NCBI GenBank assembly: GCA_046086225.1
Contig: JBJSXF010000154.1
Coordinates: 1-40,610, forward strand
Direction of reading: 5' to 3'
Origin: JBJSXF01 sp046086225
GTDB lineage: Bacteria > Actinomycetota > Acidimicrobiia > IMCC26256 > PALSA-610
Length of the DNA: 40,610 bases
Shown: one piece after another, positions 8,330-16,328 of the stretch
Position numbering within the stretch: position 1 is the stretch's first letter
How the letters are laid out: each line of letters opens with the position of its first letter
Program-made: the position numbers and the translations under genes
The notes under the pieces: model-generated
What the model was told of the DNA's origin: nothing
What the model saw: only the letters and a program-made list of their open reading frames with translations
Databases searched by the model: none

Positions 8330-10306
8330 ATCGACTATCTCCAGGCATCGCTGACCGGTCTCGGGGCCGGCGCAATCCTCGCCGTCCTCGCGATCGGGCT
8401 CGTCCTCACCTTCCGCGCCTCCAACGTGGTGAACCTCGCGCACTGCGCGATGGGCATGTACACCGCGTTCGTGTACTACGGGCTGCGCGACTACGACGTG
8501 GCCTCGACCGAGCGGGGCGGCGACCTCGTGCTTCCCGTCATCGGGCTCCCGGCCCGGGTGCACGTCGTCGACCGACCGACGGTCGTGACGGCCCTGATCA
8601 TCTCGCTGATCGTCGCCGTGCTCCTCGGGGTGGTGGTCTACGCGCTCGTCTTCCGGCCGCTGCGGACGGCTCCGGCCCTCGCCCGGATCGTCGGCTCGCT
8701 CGGGGTGTTCCTCTACCTGCAGTCGGTCATGCAGCTCCGGGTGAGTGCCTCCGGCGGGGGCTCGGCGGCGCTCCGGCTCGGGTCGCTCCTCCCCGACGGC
8801 GTCGTGCACATCGGCTCGGCAGTGGTGCCCGTCAGCAGCTTCCTGCTCGCCGGGATCGCGATCGTGGTCGCCCTCGGGCTCGGAGTCGTCTACCGCTACA
8901 CCCGCTTCGGTCTGGCCACCCGGGCTGCCGCCGAGAGCGAGAAGGGCGCAGTGCTCTCGGGCATCTCCCCCGACCGCGTCGGAGTCGTCAACTGGGCGCT
9001 GGCCTCGGTGCTGGCCGGGGCGGCGGTCATCGCGATCGCGGGCATCACGAGCCGACTCGACCCGGTCGAGACGAGCCTGTTGGTGGTCCCGGCGCTGGCG
9101 GCGGCGTTGCTCGGCGGCTTGCGCAGCTTCGGCCTCACGACGGTGGCCGGGCTGGCGATCGGCATGATGCAGAGCGTGCTGTCGACGTTCCAGTCGCGCG
9201 CCGATTGGATGCCCGACGCGGTGCCGAACGGAGGGCTCCGGCAGGCCCTCCCGGTGATCCTGATCGTGATCGCCATCACGGTTCGTGGGGCCCGCCTCCC
9301 GACCCGGGAATCGGTCGTGGATGCCCGGTTGCCCGCATCCCCCACCCCTCGGCATCAGTGGTGGTGGGCGCTCGGGCTCGTCAGCGTCACGGCCGTCGCG
9401 CTGCTCACCCTCGACGCGCAGTGGCGGCTGGCGATCGTGGTGTCGACGATCGCAGCGCTCATCGCCCTGTCGACCGTGGTGGTCACCGGCTACGTCGGCC
9501 AGATCTCCCTCGCCCAGTACGCGTTCGCCGGGCTCGCCGCCTTCACCACCGCGAAGCTCGCGGTCGGTGGGCTCGGGTTCCCGTGGGCGCCGCTCCTCGC
9601 CGTGCTCCTCACCCTCGTCGTCGGGGTGCTCGTCGGCATCCCGGCGGTGCGGGTGCGGGGCATGACCCTGGCCCTGGCCACGCTCGGGGCCGCAGTCGCG
9701 ATCGAGCAACTCGTGTTCGCGTCCCCCGATCTCAACGGCATCAGCGATGTGCCCGCACCGCGATTCCTCGGCATCGACTTCGGCTTCATCGCCGCCGGCG
9801 ACGACAACTTCCGCGCCGCGTTCGGTCTCCTCGCGCTCGGGGTGCTGACGGTCGCCGTGCTCGCGGTGGCGAACCTGCGGCGGAGCGCAACCGGTTTGCG
9901 GTGGCTCGCGGTACGCAGCAACGAGCGGGCGGCCGCAGCAGCCGGCATCGACGTCGCGGCGACGAAGCTCAGCGCCTTCGCGGTCTCGTCGGTGCTCGCC
10001 GGACTGGGCGGAGCCTTGCTCGCGTACGAGCTCCCGGCGCTCTCGCCCCAGCAGTTCATGGTGATCGGGGCTCTCGCCGTGCTCGCGCTCTGCTTCCTGG
10101 GGGGAATCGGCACGCTGGCCGGCGCGCTCATCGCCGGGCTCCTCGCCTCGGGGGGCATCCTCACCCATCTCCAGGGCGGGGCCACCGGCAATGCGTCGAG
10201 CTACCAGTTCGCGGTGAGCGGCGTCGCGCTCGTTGCCGTGGCGGTCTGGTATCCGGACGGCATCGCGAACGCGGTGCGGCGCGGTGTGGCGCGGGTGCGG
10301 TCGTGA
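8330..10306 (+). CDS. Fused LivH-LivM branched-chain-type ABC permease
   Basis: Both permease halves of a Liv-type importer are fused in one chain of about 658 aa. Residues 1 to about 300 are LivH-like (YLQASLTGLGAG, ASNVVNLAHCAMGMYTAF) and about 320-650 are LivM-like (TGYVGQISLAQYAFAG near residue 385). Each half is very hydrophobic with many membrane helices. The start is unusual. Between the in-frame stop at 8300 and the GTG at 8426 there is no ATG, GTG or TTG, yet the conserved first helix is encoded upstream of 8426. ATC at 8330, 7 bases after CGAGG, is the best candidate; CTG at 8351 is the alternative. The 3' end overlaps livG by GTGA. Confidence 0.85.
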   Translation: MDYLQASLTGLGAGAILAVLAIGLVLTFRASNVVNLAHCAMGMYTAFVYYGLRDYDVASTERGGDLVLPVIGLPARVHVVDRPTVVTALIISLIVAVLLGVVVYALVFRPLRTAPALARIVGSLGVFLYLQSVMQLRVSASGGGSAALRLGSLLPDGVVHIGSAVVPVSSFLLAGIAIVVALGLGVVYRYTRFGLATRAAAESEKGAVLSGISPDRVGVVNWALASVLAGAAVIAIAGITSRLDPVETSLLVVPALAAALLGGLRSFGLTTVAGLAIGMMQSVLSTFQSRADWMPDAVPNGGLRQALPVILIVIAITVRGARLPTRESVVDARLPASPTPRHQWWWALGLVSVTAVALLTLDAQWRLAIVVSTIAALIALSTVVVTGYVGQISLAQYAFAGLAAFTTAKLAVGGLGFPWAPLLAVLLTLVVGVLVGIPAVRVRGMTLALATLGAAVAIEQLVFASPDLNGISDVPAPRFLGIDFGFIAAGDDNFRAAFGLLALGVLTVAVLAVANLRRSATGLRWLAVRSNERAAAAAGIDVAATKLSAFAVSSVLAGLGGALLAYELPALSPQQFMVIGALAVLALCFLGGIGTLAGALIAGLLASGGILTHLQGGATGNASSYQFAVSGVALVAVAVWYPDGIANAVRRGVARVRS

Positions 10307-11052
10307 GCGCGCGCTTGGCGGTCGAGCACCTGCGCGTCAGCTACGGCGGGCTGCTGGCCGTCGATGACGTGTCGATCACGGTCGCGCCGGGAACCGTGCA
10401 CAGCGTGATCGGGCCGAACGGCGCGGGCAAGACGACGCTCATCGACGCGATCTCGGGTTTCGTGGTCGGCGCGACGGGTCGGGTGGTGCTCGACGGCCGG
10501 CCGATCGAAGGGTTGCCACCGCACGGCCGGGCCCGGGCCGGCCTGGTCCGCACGTTCCAGTCGATCGAACTGTTCGACGATCTCGATGTGCGGGAGAACC
10601 TGCTGGTGGCGGCGGCCCGGCCCCGGTGGTGGTCGCCGATCGTCGACGCGGTTGCTCCCCGGCGGGGTCTGCGCGGCCTCGATGTGGACTTCGCGCTCGA
10701 GGCGCTCGGTCTGACCGATGTCGCGGCCGCCCGGCCCGGGGAGCTCTCGCACGGGCGCCGCCGGCTCGCGGGCGTGGCCCGCGCCATCGTGTCCCGGCCC
10801 CGGCTCGTGCTCCTCGACGAGCCGGCCGCCGGGCTCGACGCCGACGAGACCGCGGCCCTGGGCCGGGTAATCCGGTCGCTCCCCGGTCTCGGCATCGGGG
10901 TGCTGCTCGTCGACCACGACATGGGCTTGGTGCTCGGTACGAGCGACGCGGTCACGGTGATCGACTTCGGGCAGGTGATCGCGAGCGGTTCCCCGGCGGA
11001 GGTTCGTGACGATCCGGCGGTGATCGCGGCGTATCTCGGGAGTGCGACGTGA
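10303..11052 (+). CDS. livG: Liv-type ABC transporter ATP-binding protein (LivG-like)
   Basis: Cytoplasmic ATPase subunit that powers the LivHM permease, 249 aa. Walker A is GPNGAGKTT at residues 37-45. The signature helix is LSHGRRR at 148-154, a degenerate form of LSGGQ that keeps Leu-Ser-x-Gly. Walker B LVLLDEP runs from residue 168, with D172 and E173. A VDHDM switch-histidine segment follows and the C-terminus has the AAYLG motif common to LivG. The GTG at 10303 overlaps the permease stop by 4 bases. Paired with LivF immediately downstream. Confidence 0.93.
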   Translation: MSARLAVEHLRVSYGGLLAVDDVSITVAPGTVHSVIGPNGAGKTTLIDAISGFVVGATGRVVLDGRPIEGLPPHGRARAGLVRTFQSIELFDDLDVRENLLVAAARPRWWSPIVDAVAPRRGLRGLDVDFALEALGLTDVAAARPGELSHGRRRLAGVARAIVSRPRLVLLDEPAAGLDADETAALGRVIRSLPGLGIGVLLVDHDMGLVLGTSDAVTVIDFGQVIASGSPAEVRDDPAVIAAYLGSAT

Positions 11053-11780
11053 GCGGCGACCGGCTGCTCGATCTCGTCGGCGTGTCGGCGGGCTACCGCG
11101 GTGCGACGGTCGTGCACGACCTCGACCTCCACGTCGACGCGGGTGAGGTGGTCGCCCTGCTCGGACCGAACGGCGCGGGCAAGACGACGACGTTGCTCAC
11201 CGTCTCGGGGCTGCTCCCGGCCGAGCGGGGCACCATCACCGTGCTCGGTGCGCCGGTCGCGGTCGGGCGGCGGCGCCCGATGACCGAGGTACTCGGCATC
11301 GTGCGGCGGGGTGTGGCCCACGTGCCCGAGGACCGGGCTCTGTTCTTCGGTCTCACCGGCCGCGAGCACCTGCGACTCGCGGCTCGGCGCGGCGGCCGGC
11401 AGGCGATCGACGACGCCCTCGCGCCGTTCCCGGCGCTCGCGACGATCATCGACCGTCGGGCCGGGCTCATGTCGGGCGGGGAGCAGCAGATGCTGGCGGT
11501 GGCTCGGGCGCTCGCCGGTCGTCCGAAGTTCCTGATGATCGACGAGCTGAGCCTGGGTCTGGCCCCGATCATCGTCGAGCAGTTGCTGCCCCGGGTGCGG
11601 GACATCGCCCGGCAGACCGGCATCGGGGTGCTGATCGTCGAGCAGCACGCGCCCGCCGCGTTGGCGGTCGCGGATCGTGCCTACGTCCTCGTCAACGGAC
11701 GGCTCCGGGCGTCGGGGCCGGCCGCCGAACTCGCCGCTGATCGCCAGTGGCTCGCGGCGACGTACCTCGGCGCCGACTGA
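11049..11780 (+). CDS. livF: Liv-type ABC transporter ATP-binding protein (LivF-like)
   Basis: Second ATPase of the importer, 243 aa. Walker A GPNGAGKTT is at 39-47, the signature MSGGEQQ starts at 141, and Walker B LMIDELSLGLAP is around 162-173, with D165 and E166. The usual DEPS is DELS here, leaving the catalytic Glu in place. The C-terminus (LAATYLG) is typical of LivF. The GTG at 11049 overlaps livG by GTGA. It is the last gene of the rightward unit and ends only 3 bases from the stop of the convergent second binding-protein gene, so there is no room for an intergenic terminator. Confidence 0.93.
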   Translation: MSGDRLLDLVGVSAGYRGATVVHDLDLHVDAGEVVALLGPNGAGKTTTLLTVSGLLPAERGTITVLGAPVAVGRRRPMTEVLGIVRRGVAHVPEDRALFFGLTGREHLRLAARRGGRQAIDDALAPFPALATIIDRRAGLMSGGEQQMLAVARALAGRPKFLMIDELSLGLAPIIVEQLLPRVRDIARQTGIGVLIVEQHAPAALAVADRAYVLVNGRLRASGPAAELAADRQWLAATYLGAD

Positions 11781-11783
11781 ACG

Positions 11784-12971
11784 TCAGCCGCCGACGAGCT
11801 TGCCGTCGACGACCGTCGCGGCAGGTACGAAGCGGCGGGCTTCGCTCACCCGGTAGATGTAGATGGGTCCGCCCCGGATGTTGCCGTTGGGCTCGAAGCG
11901 AATGCGCTTGGTGAGTCCGCTCACGTCGGCATCGGTCACCCACTGCTCGACTGCGCTGCGGCTGGTGGCGCCGTCGGCGATCGCCCGCAGGATCACGTCG
12001 GCGGAGTCGTAGTACTCAGCGGCGAAGGCCCCGGGCACCGATCCGTAGACGTCCGCGTACTCGAGCGCGAAGGCGACCCGCTCGGGGGATCCGCCGGTCG
12101 CGTCGAGGCACGGGCAGCTGCCGTACGCACCGACGGCGGCCGCACCCCCGGCGGTGATGAACTCGTCCTGGTAGACGCCGTCGCCGCCCACGAAGTCGCC
12201 GCGGAATCCGGCCTCCCGCAGCTGCCGAACGAGCCGGGCGCCGGGCACCGACAGCCCGCCGAAGAAGACGGCGTCGGCGTCGGCGCGGAGCACGGCGGCG
12301 ACCGTCGAGCTGTAGTTGACGCTCTCGGGGTCGACCCCGCTCCGCACCGGAACGGCGATGTCCCGGTCGCGGAGGCCGTCGGCGGCGAGGTCGGCCAGCC
12401 CCACGCCGTAGAGACCTTCATCGTCGATGACCGCCACTCGGCGGGCCTCGAGTCGGTCGACGAGGAACGTGACATCGGCCGGGGCGACGGCGGCGTCGGT
12501 GCCGACCACCCGATGGAAGGCCGACCAGCCCTCGTCGGCGAGACCCGGGTTGGTGGCCGATCCGCTCACCACGGTGAGCCCGGCCCGATCGAAAGCGGGC
12601 ATGAGGTCGGCGGTGAGGCCCGAGAACGTGGGGCCGACGACCCCGAGGATCTGCGGGTCACCGACCACCTCGTCGACGACCCGGTCGATCTCGCCCGCGT
12701 CGCCGGTGGTGTCGAAGGTGATGAGGCCGACCGGACAGTCGGCGTTCCCGACGTTGTGGCGGCGGACGGCGAGCTCGGCGCCGTTGCGGGCGGTGCGGAC
12801 GAACCCGCCGTCGGGTCCGGTGGTGGGGCCGATGAAGGCGATCGCCTGGGCGCCGCAGCCTTGGGTCTCGTCGGCGTCGGAGCCGCCGCAGCCGGCGAGC
12901 CCGAGGGTGACGACGACCGCCGCGATCACCGTGCGGCGGGCAGTGCGGGCCGACGCTCGGAGGACGGTCAC
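11784..12971 (-). CDS. Second branched-chain-type substrate-binding lipoprotein
   Basis: Type I periplasmic-binding-fold lipoprotein, 395 aa. The N-terminus has Arg residues, a hydrophobic stretch and the lipobox L-A-G-C with lipidated C28. The core IAFIGPTTGPDGGFVRTARNGAELAV, broken here for length, matches the ligand-binding family, with VVGPTFSGLTA and FVGGDGVYQDEF as further family segments. The GTG start at 12971 overlaps the upstream dCache-HAMP stop by 4 bases. It has no permease of its own on this strand. It could feed the neighbouring LivHMGF transporter, or present ligand to the dCache receptor it is co-transcribed with (both inference). It is only distantly similar to the binding protein at 6997-8307. 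Confidence 0.9.
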   Translation of the reverse strand: MTVLRASARTARRTVIAAVVVTLGLAGCGGSDADETQGCGAQAIAFIGPTTGPDGGFVRTARNGAELAVRRHNVGNADCPVGLITFDTTGDAGEIDRVVDEVVGDPQILGVVGPTFSGLTADLMPAFDRAGLTVVSGSATNPGLADEGWSAFHRVVGTDAAVAPADVTFLVDRLEARRVAVIDDEGLYGVGLADLAADGLRDRDIAVPVRSGVDPESVNYSSTVAAVLRADADAVFFGGLSVPGARLVRQLREAGFRGDFVGGDGVYQDEFITAGGAAAVGAYGSCPCLDATGGSPERVAFALEYADVYGSVPGAFAAEYYDSADVILRAIADGATSRSAVEQWVTDADVSGLTKRIRFEPNGNIRGGPIYIYRVSEARRFVPAATVVDGKLVGG

Positions 12972-14224
12972 GATTCCCCCTTCGCCCGGCGGCGCATGTC
13001 GGCCGCCTTGGCCTGGAGATCGGTGAAGAAGTCGGAGTCGACGATCTCGCTCACGTCCTTCTTCCGCCGTTCCTGGTCGATCTCGACCTTCAGGGCCTGG
13101 ACCTGGGCGCGCAGCTGCTTCTCGCGGGTGAACACCTGTTCGGCCATCCGGGCGAACACCCGGGCCAGCCGACCGAGGTCGTCCCGGGCCCGGCCTACCC
13201 GCTCGAGCTCCTCGGTCGCGAAGTCCTGGTCGGCCTCGATCGACTGGGCGGCGAGGGTCAGCGTGCGCACCGGGCGGGTGAGGCGGCGGGCGACGAGGAG
13301 GGCGAGGGCGAGGGTCACGAGGCTGACCGCGAGCAGGGCGATGCGGATCCGGTCGGCGAGCCGGGTGATCGGGGCGAGCAGCACGGCCCGCGGTTCGAGG
13401 ACCACGACCTGGGCGCCACCCGTCGTGGTGTCCCACGCCACGACCTGATCGCCGCGACCGGGCAGATCGATCGACGGGAGCGTTCCCTGGGGGGTGCCGT
13501 CGGGCCGGGGCGTGGTGATCGCCCGGTCGACGCTTCCGAGGCCGACGGATCGGAGGGTCCGACCCTGCAGACGCTGGTCGCGGGCGGCGACGATGCGCTC
13601 GCCGTCGACGAGCAGCACCTGGCCACCGGGGCTCGTGGGCGTGCGGTTGATCGCCGCGAGCAGGTTCTCGCTGCTGACGGTGATGGCGACGACCCCGACC
13701 GGTGCGTCACCCGGCCGGCGGGCCGGGGATGCTGCGGTCACGAGGAAGCGATCGCTCTCGGCATCGGGGGTGAAGACGTCCGAGATCGACTTGCCGCCCT
13801 CGGCGACGCCGAACCACGGTTGGCGGGAGACGGAATCGCCGAACACCGAGGTGGGTGCGGCCCCGATCACCCGGCCGAGGGCATCGATGACGCAGACGGA
13901 TCGCACGTCGGGCGACTCGGTGACCGCGTCGTAGGAAGGAGGCGCGCCCGTTCCGCCGCTCTCGATGTAGGCCACGACGCGTTCGCCGGTGCCGAACTGC
14001 TCGGCGCGCTGCGACACTCCGGCGAGGTACTCGTCGACGGCCGCGGCCCCGATCTCGGCGGTGACGCCGAGCCGCTGGTTCTCGGCGCGCTCGACGGCGT
14101 TCTGGCCGGCTCGGGTCGCTGCGAACGACACGACCGCCATGGGGGCGAGGGTGGCGATCACGAGGGTCGCCCCGACCTTGGCGCCGAGGCTCCAGGTGCG
14201 GGGGTCGAGCCGGGCGGGACGCAT
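12968..14224 (-). CDS. dCache-HAMP membrane sensor without output domain
   Basis: Membrane receptor-like protein, 418 aa. One membrane helix is at about residues 16-38. An extracytoplasmic region of about 250 residues follows with double-Cache features (SVCVIDALGRVIG, SRQPWFGVAEGGKSISDVF, AVGVVAITVS-like strand). A second membrane helix is at about 290-310, then a HAMP linker and a coiled coil of Arg/Gln/Glu-rich heptads. It ends at DSDFFTDLQAKAADMRRRAK. No histidine kinase, GGDEF, cyclase, phosphatase or methyl-accepting domain follows. Co-transcribed with the flavoprotein upstream (74-base gap) and the binding lipoprotein downstream (4-base overlap). It may have its own promoter (TAGGTT at 14234-14239, 9 bases before the ATG). 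How it signals is unknown. Confidence 0.85.
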   Translation of the reverse strand: MRPARLDPRTWSLGAKVGATLVIATLAPMAVVSFAATRAGQNAVERAENQRLGVTAEIGAAAVDEYLAGVSQRAEQFGTGERVVAYIESGGTGAPPSYDAVTESPDVRSVCVIDALGRVIGAAPTSVFGDSVSRQPWFGVAEGGKSISDVFTPDAESDRFLVTAASPARRPGDAPVGVVAITVSSENLLAAINRTPTSPGGQVLLVDGERIVAARDQRLQGRTLRSVGLGSVDRAITTPRPDGTPQGTLPSIDLPGRGDQVVAWDTTTGGAQVVVLEPRAVLLAPITRLADRIRIALLAVSLVTLALALLVARRLTRPVRTLTLAAQSIEADQDFATEELERVGRARDDLGRLARVFARMAEQVFTREKQLRAQVQALKVEIDQERRKKDVSEIVDSDFFTDLQAKAADMRRRAKGES

Positions 14225-14298
14225 CGGACGGGGAACCTAGTGGCGGGCGAATCGTCGGGCCGGTCGTCGGCTCGCCGAGCGCCGCGATCGAGCCGGGC

Positions 14299-16032
14299 TC
14301 AATCTCCCGGGCCGAGGTGCTCCATGAGTGACCGGACGACGGTCGAGCCTTCGCCGACCGCGGCCGCCACTCGCTTCAGCGAAGTGGCGCGCACGTCACC
14401 GACGGCGAAGACGCCGGGGACGGATGTCTCGTAGGGCAAGGGCTCCCGATCGGAGAAGGCTCCCGACCGCAAGGCAGTGGCCGGGAGATCACGGTCGGTG
14501 AGAATGAATCCGGAGCGATCGCGAGCGATGTCGTCACCGATCCACTCCGTTTCCGGCACGGCGCCGATGAAGCAGAACACCCCTCGGCACGGAACCTCCT
14601 CCTGCGCACCCGTGCCGGTGTGCTCGATCGTGGCGTGCTCCACCGAGCTCGCGCCTACGAGGCTCCGCACGACGCTCGAGTAGCGCACGTGGATTCGGTC
14701 GTCGCTCTCGATTCGGGTGACGAGGTAGTGCGACATCGTGTCGGCCAGGCTGTCGCGGCGAACGACGAGCGTCACCGACGCACACGATCGGGCGAGGCTC
14801 AGCGCGGCTTGCCCGGCCGAGTTCCCGCCGCCGACCACGACGACGGGGTGCCCGAGACAGGCCCGGGTCTCGAGGTTCGATGTGGCGTAGTAGACCCCGG
14901 CGCCTTCGAACCGGGCGAGATCATCGACCTCGAGCTTGCGGTAGCGGGCGCCCGTGGCGATCACCAGAGCCCGGCCCTGGATGGTGGTGCCGTCGGCGAG
15001 GTCGACGATCTTGTGGTCCCCGGCCGAGCGCAGCGCGACGACCTCGCACGGTGCGATCAGGCGCGCTCCGAGCCGCTGGGCCTGCACCGACGCGGCCTCG
15101 ATGAGCTGCTCACCCGAGATGCCGTTGGGGAACCCGAGGTAGTTCTCGATGCGCGAGCTCGCCGCGGCTTGGCCGCCGACCGCGACCGCGTCGAGGCACA
15201 GGGCGTCGAGGCCTTCGGCGACGGCGACGACCGCGGCCGCCAGCCCGCCCGGGCCGAGGCCCACGACCACGACGTCATGGATGTGATCGGCGTCGCCGTC
15301 ATAGGCGAGCCCGAGGTGCGCGGCGAACTCGGCGGTCGTCGGGTTGTGCAGGACGCCGAGGGGCGTGAGTACGACGGGCCCGTCGGCCTCACCGACCCCG
15401 AGTTCGGCGAGGAGCGCGGCGGGATCGTCGACCTCGTCGAGATCGGTCCACGTGCACGGGATCTGTGAGCGGGCCGCGAACACGCGGAGCTGCATCGTCC
15501 GGGCCGAGAACCGGGTGCCGACGATCCGGATCGCCGCGGCACCCGATCCGGCGTGGGTGTGATCGCGACGGGCGACGAGCTCGTGGAACACGGTGTCGCC
15601 GATGTCGGGGTTGGCCCGCATGAACCGGGTGAAGTCATCGAGATCGATCGCGAGGACCCGTCCCGGCGTTGCGACCACGGCGCTGACGAACGGCCGTTGA
15701 CCGATCAGGAGGTTGAGCTCGCCGAGGAACTGACCGGCGACGTGCGTGGTGATGAGGGTCACGTCGGCGTCACCGGCACCGAGGATGTCAACCGTGCCGT
15801 CGAGCACCACGAAGAACTCCGACGTCTCGACGCCGGCGGTGAACAGGGCCTCCCCGGCCTCGGTTTCGCGAACGTCGCCGATGGCGAGGAGGTGCTCGAT
15901 CTGGTCGGGGCGGAGGGTGACGTACTCGTGCGAATCGTGCTCGGCGACGCCGAAGGCGCGCATCAACCGTTGCGAGCGCGGGTTCGGGGTCCGGGCGTCG
16001 GTGCGCCCCGACCGATCGGGTGGCTGCGGCAC
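14299..16032 (-). CDS. cNMP-binding / Grx-like / thioredoxin-reductase-like flavoprotein lacking CxxC
   Basis: Three-domain cytoplasmic protein, 577 aa. Residues about 40-145 form a CRP-type cyclic-nucleotide-binding domain (FLGELNLL at 102-109). The Arg that holds the cyclic phosphate in CRP, just before Ser-Ala, is Val116 here. About 160-240 is a glutaredoxin/thioredoxin-fold-like segment. About 250-560 is an FAD- and NAD(P)H-binding domain of the thioredoxin-reductase type (GLGPGGLAAA, GGGNSAGQAA, GVFAVGDVR). The redox CATC of thioredoxin reductases is YATS, so it should not reduce thioredoxin in the normal way. GTG at 16032 was chosen because GAGGAGG lies 8 bases before it; the ATG 120 bases upstream has no site. 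It leads the dCache and binding-protein genes. Confidence 0.85.
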   Translation of the reverse strand: MPQPPDRSGRTDARTPNPRSQRLMRAFGVAEHDSHEYVTLRPDQIEHLLAIGDVRETEAGEALFTAGVETSEFFVVLDGTVDILGAGDADVTLITTHVAGQFLGELNLLIGQRPFVSAVVATPGRVLAIDLDDFTRFMRANPDIGDTVFHELVARRDHTHAGSGAAAIRIVGTRFSARTMQLRVFAARSQIPCTWTDLDEVDDPAALLAELGVGEADGPVVLTPLGVLHNPTTAEFAAHLGLAYDGDADHIHDVVVVGLGPGGLAAAVVAVAEGLDALCLDAVAVGGQAAASSRIENYLGFPNGISGEQLIEAASVQAQRLGARLIAPCEVVALRSAGDHKIVDLADGTTIQGRALVIATGARYRKLEVDDLARFEGAGVYYATSNLETRACLGHPVVVVGGGNSAGQAALSLARSCASVTLVVRRDSLADTMSHYLVTRIESDDRIHVRYSSVVRSLVGASSVEHATIEHTGTGAQEEVPCRGVFCFIGAVPETEWIGDDIARDRSGFILTDRDLPATALRSGAFSDREPLPYETSVPGVFAVGDVRATSLKRVAAAVGEGSTVVRSLMEHLGPGD

Positions 16033-16328
16033 GGGCGATGCCTCCTCGGGGGCCGGGTGGGTCGGCGACCACCGCCCGGCGGGTCCGGCGGTCGGATTCG
16101 AGGCCGCTGCGGGGGTCGGCGCAGCCCGGCAACGAGCGTAGTTGCGAGCCACCGGTTCGGCTCCCGCCGCACGCGGTCGTAACGGCTCGGAGTTTCGCCC
16201 CGCCGTATCGGTGGCACGGACCCGGTCGGCTCGCCGCCTCCGGGGAGCCGTCGGTAGGGTCTCACCCGTTCCGGGCCCGGTCCGCGGGAGCGGCGGGGAC
16301 CCGGTGATGCTGCGGGAAGGAGCCCCCG
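16033..16328. promoter_or_regulatory. Divergent intergenic region with candidate promoters
   Basis: This 296-base gap separates the flavoprotein and acyl-CoA dehydrogenase genes. Toward the right, TAGGGT at 16255-16260 fits a -10 element. Around the middle, GCAAC-GAGCGTA-GTTGC (16129-16145) is a perfect 5-base-arm inverted repeat whose spacer reads TACGCT on the minus strand, a possible -10 for the flavoprotein. GAGGAGG (16041-16047, minus) and AAGGAG (near 16317-16322, plus) are the two ribosome sites. No further gene is seen. Confidence 0.35.

Noticed and set aside
8108..10168. Long minus-strand open frame of 686 codons opposite the Liv permease
   Set aside because: It is Arg/Glu/His/Pro-rich low-complexity sequence, as expected for the antisense of GC-rich coding DNA, with no recognisable domain.
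14299..16032. Annotation as thioredoxin-disulfide reductase
   Set aside because: The CxxC redox pair is replaced by YATS, so the fold is kept but that activity is not supported.
16033..16152. Forty-residue N-terminal extension of the cNMP/flavoprotein
   Set aside because: Low-complexity Pro/Ala sequence without ribosome site; GAGGAGG supports the GTG at 16032.
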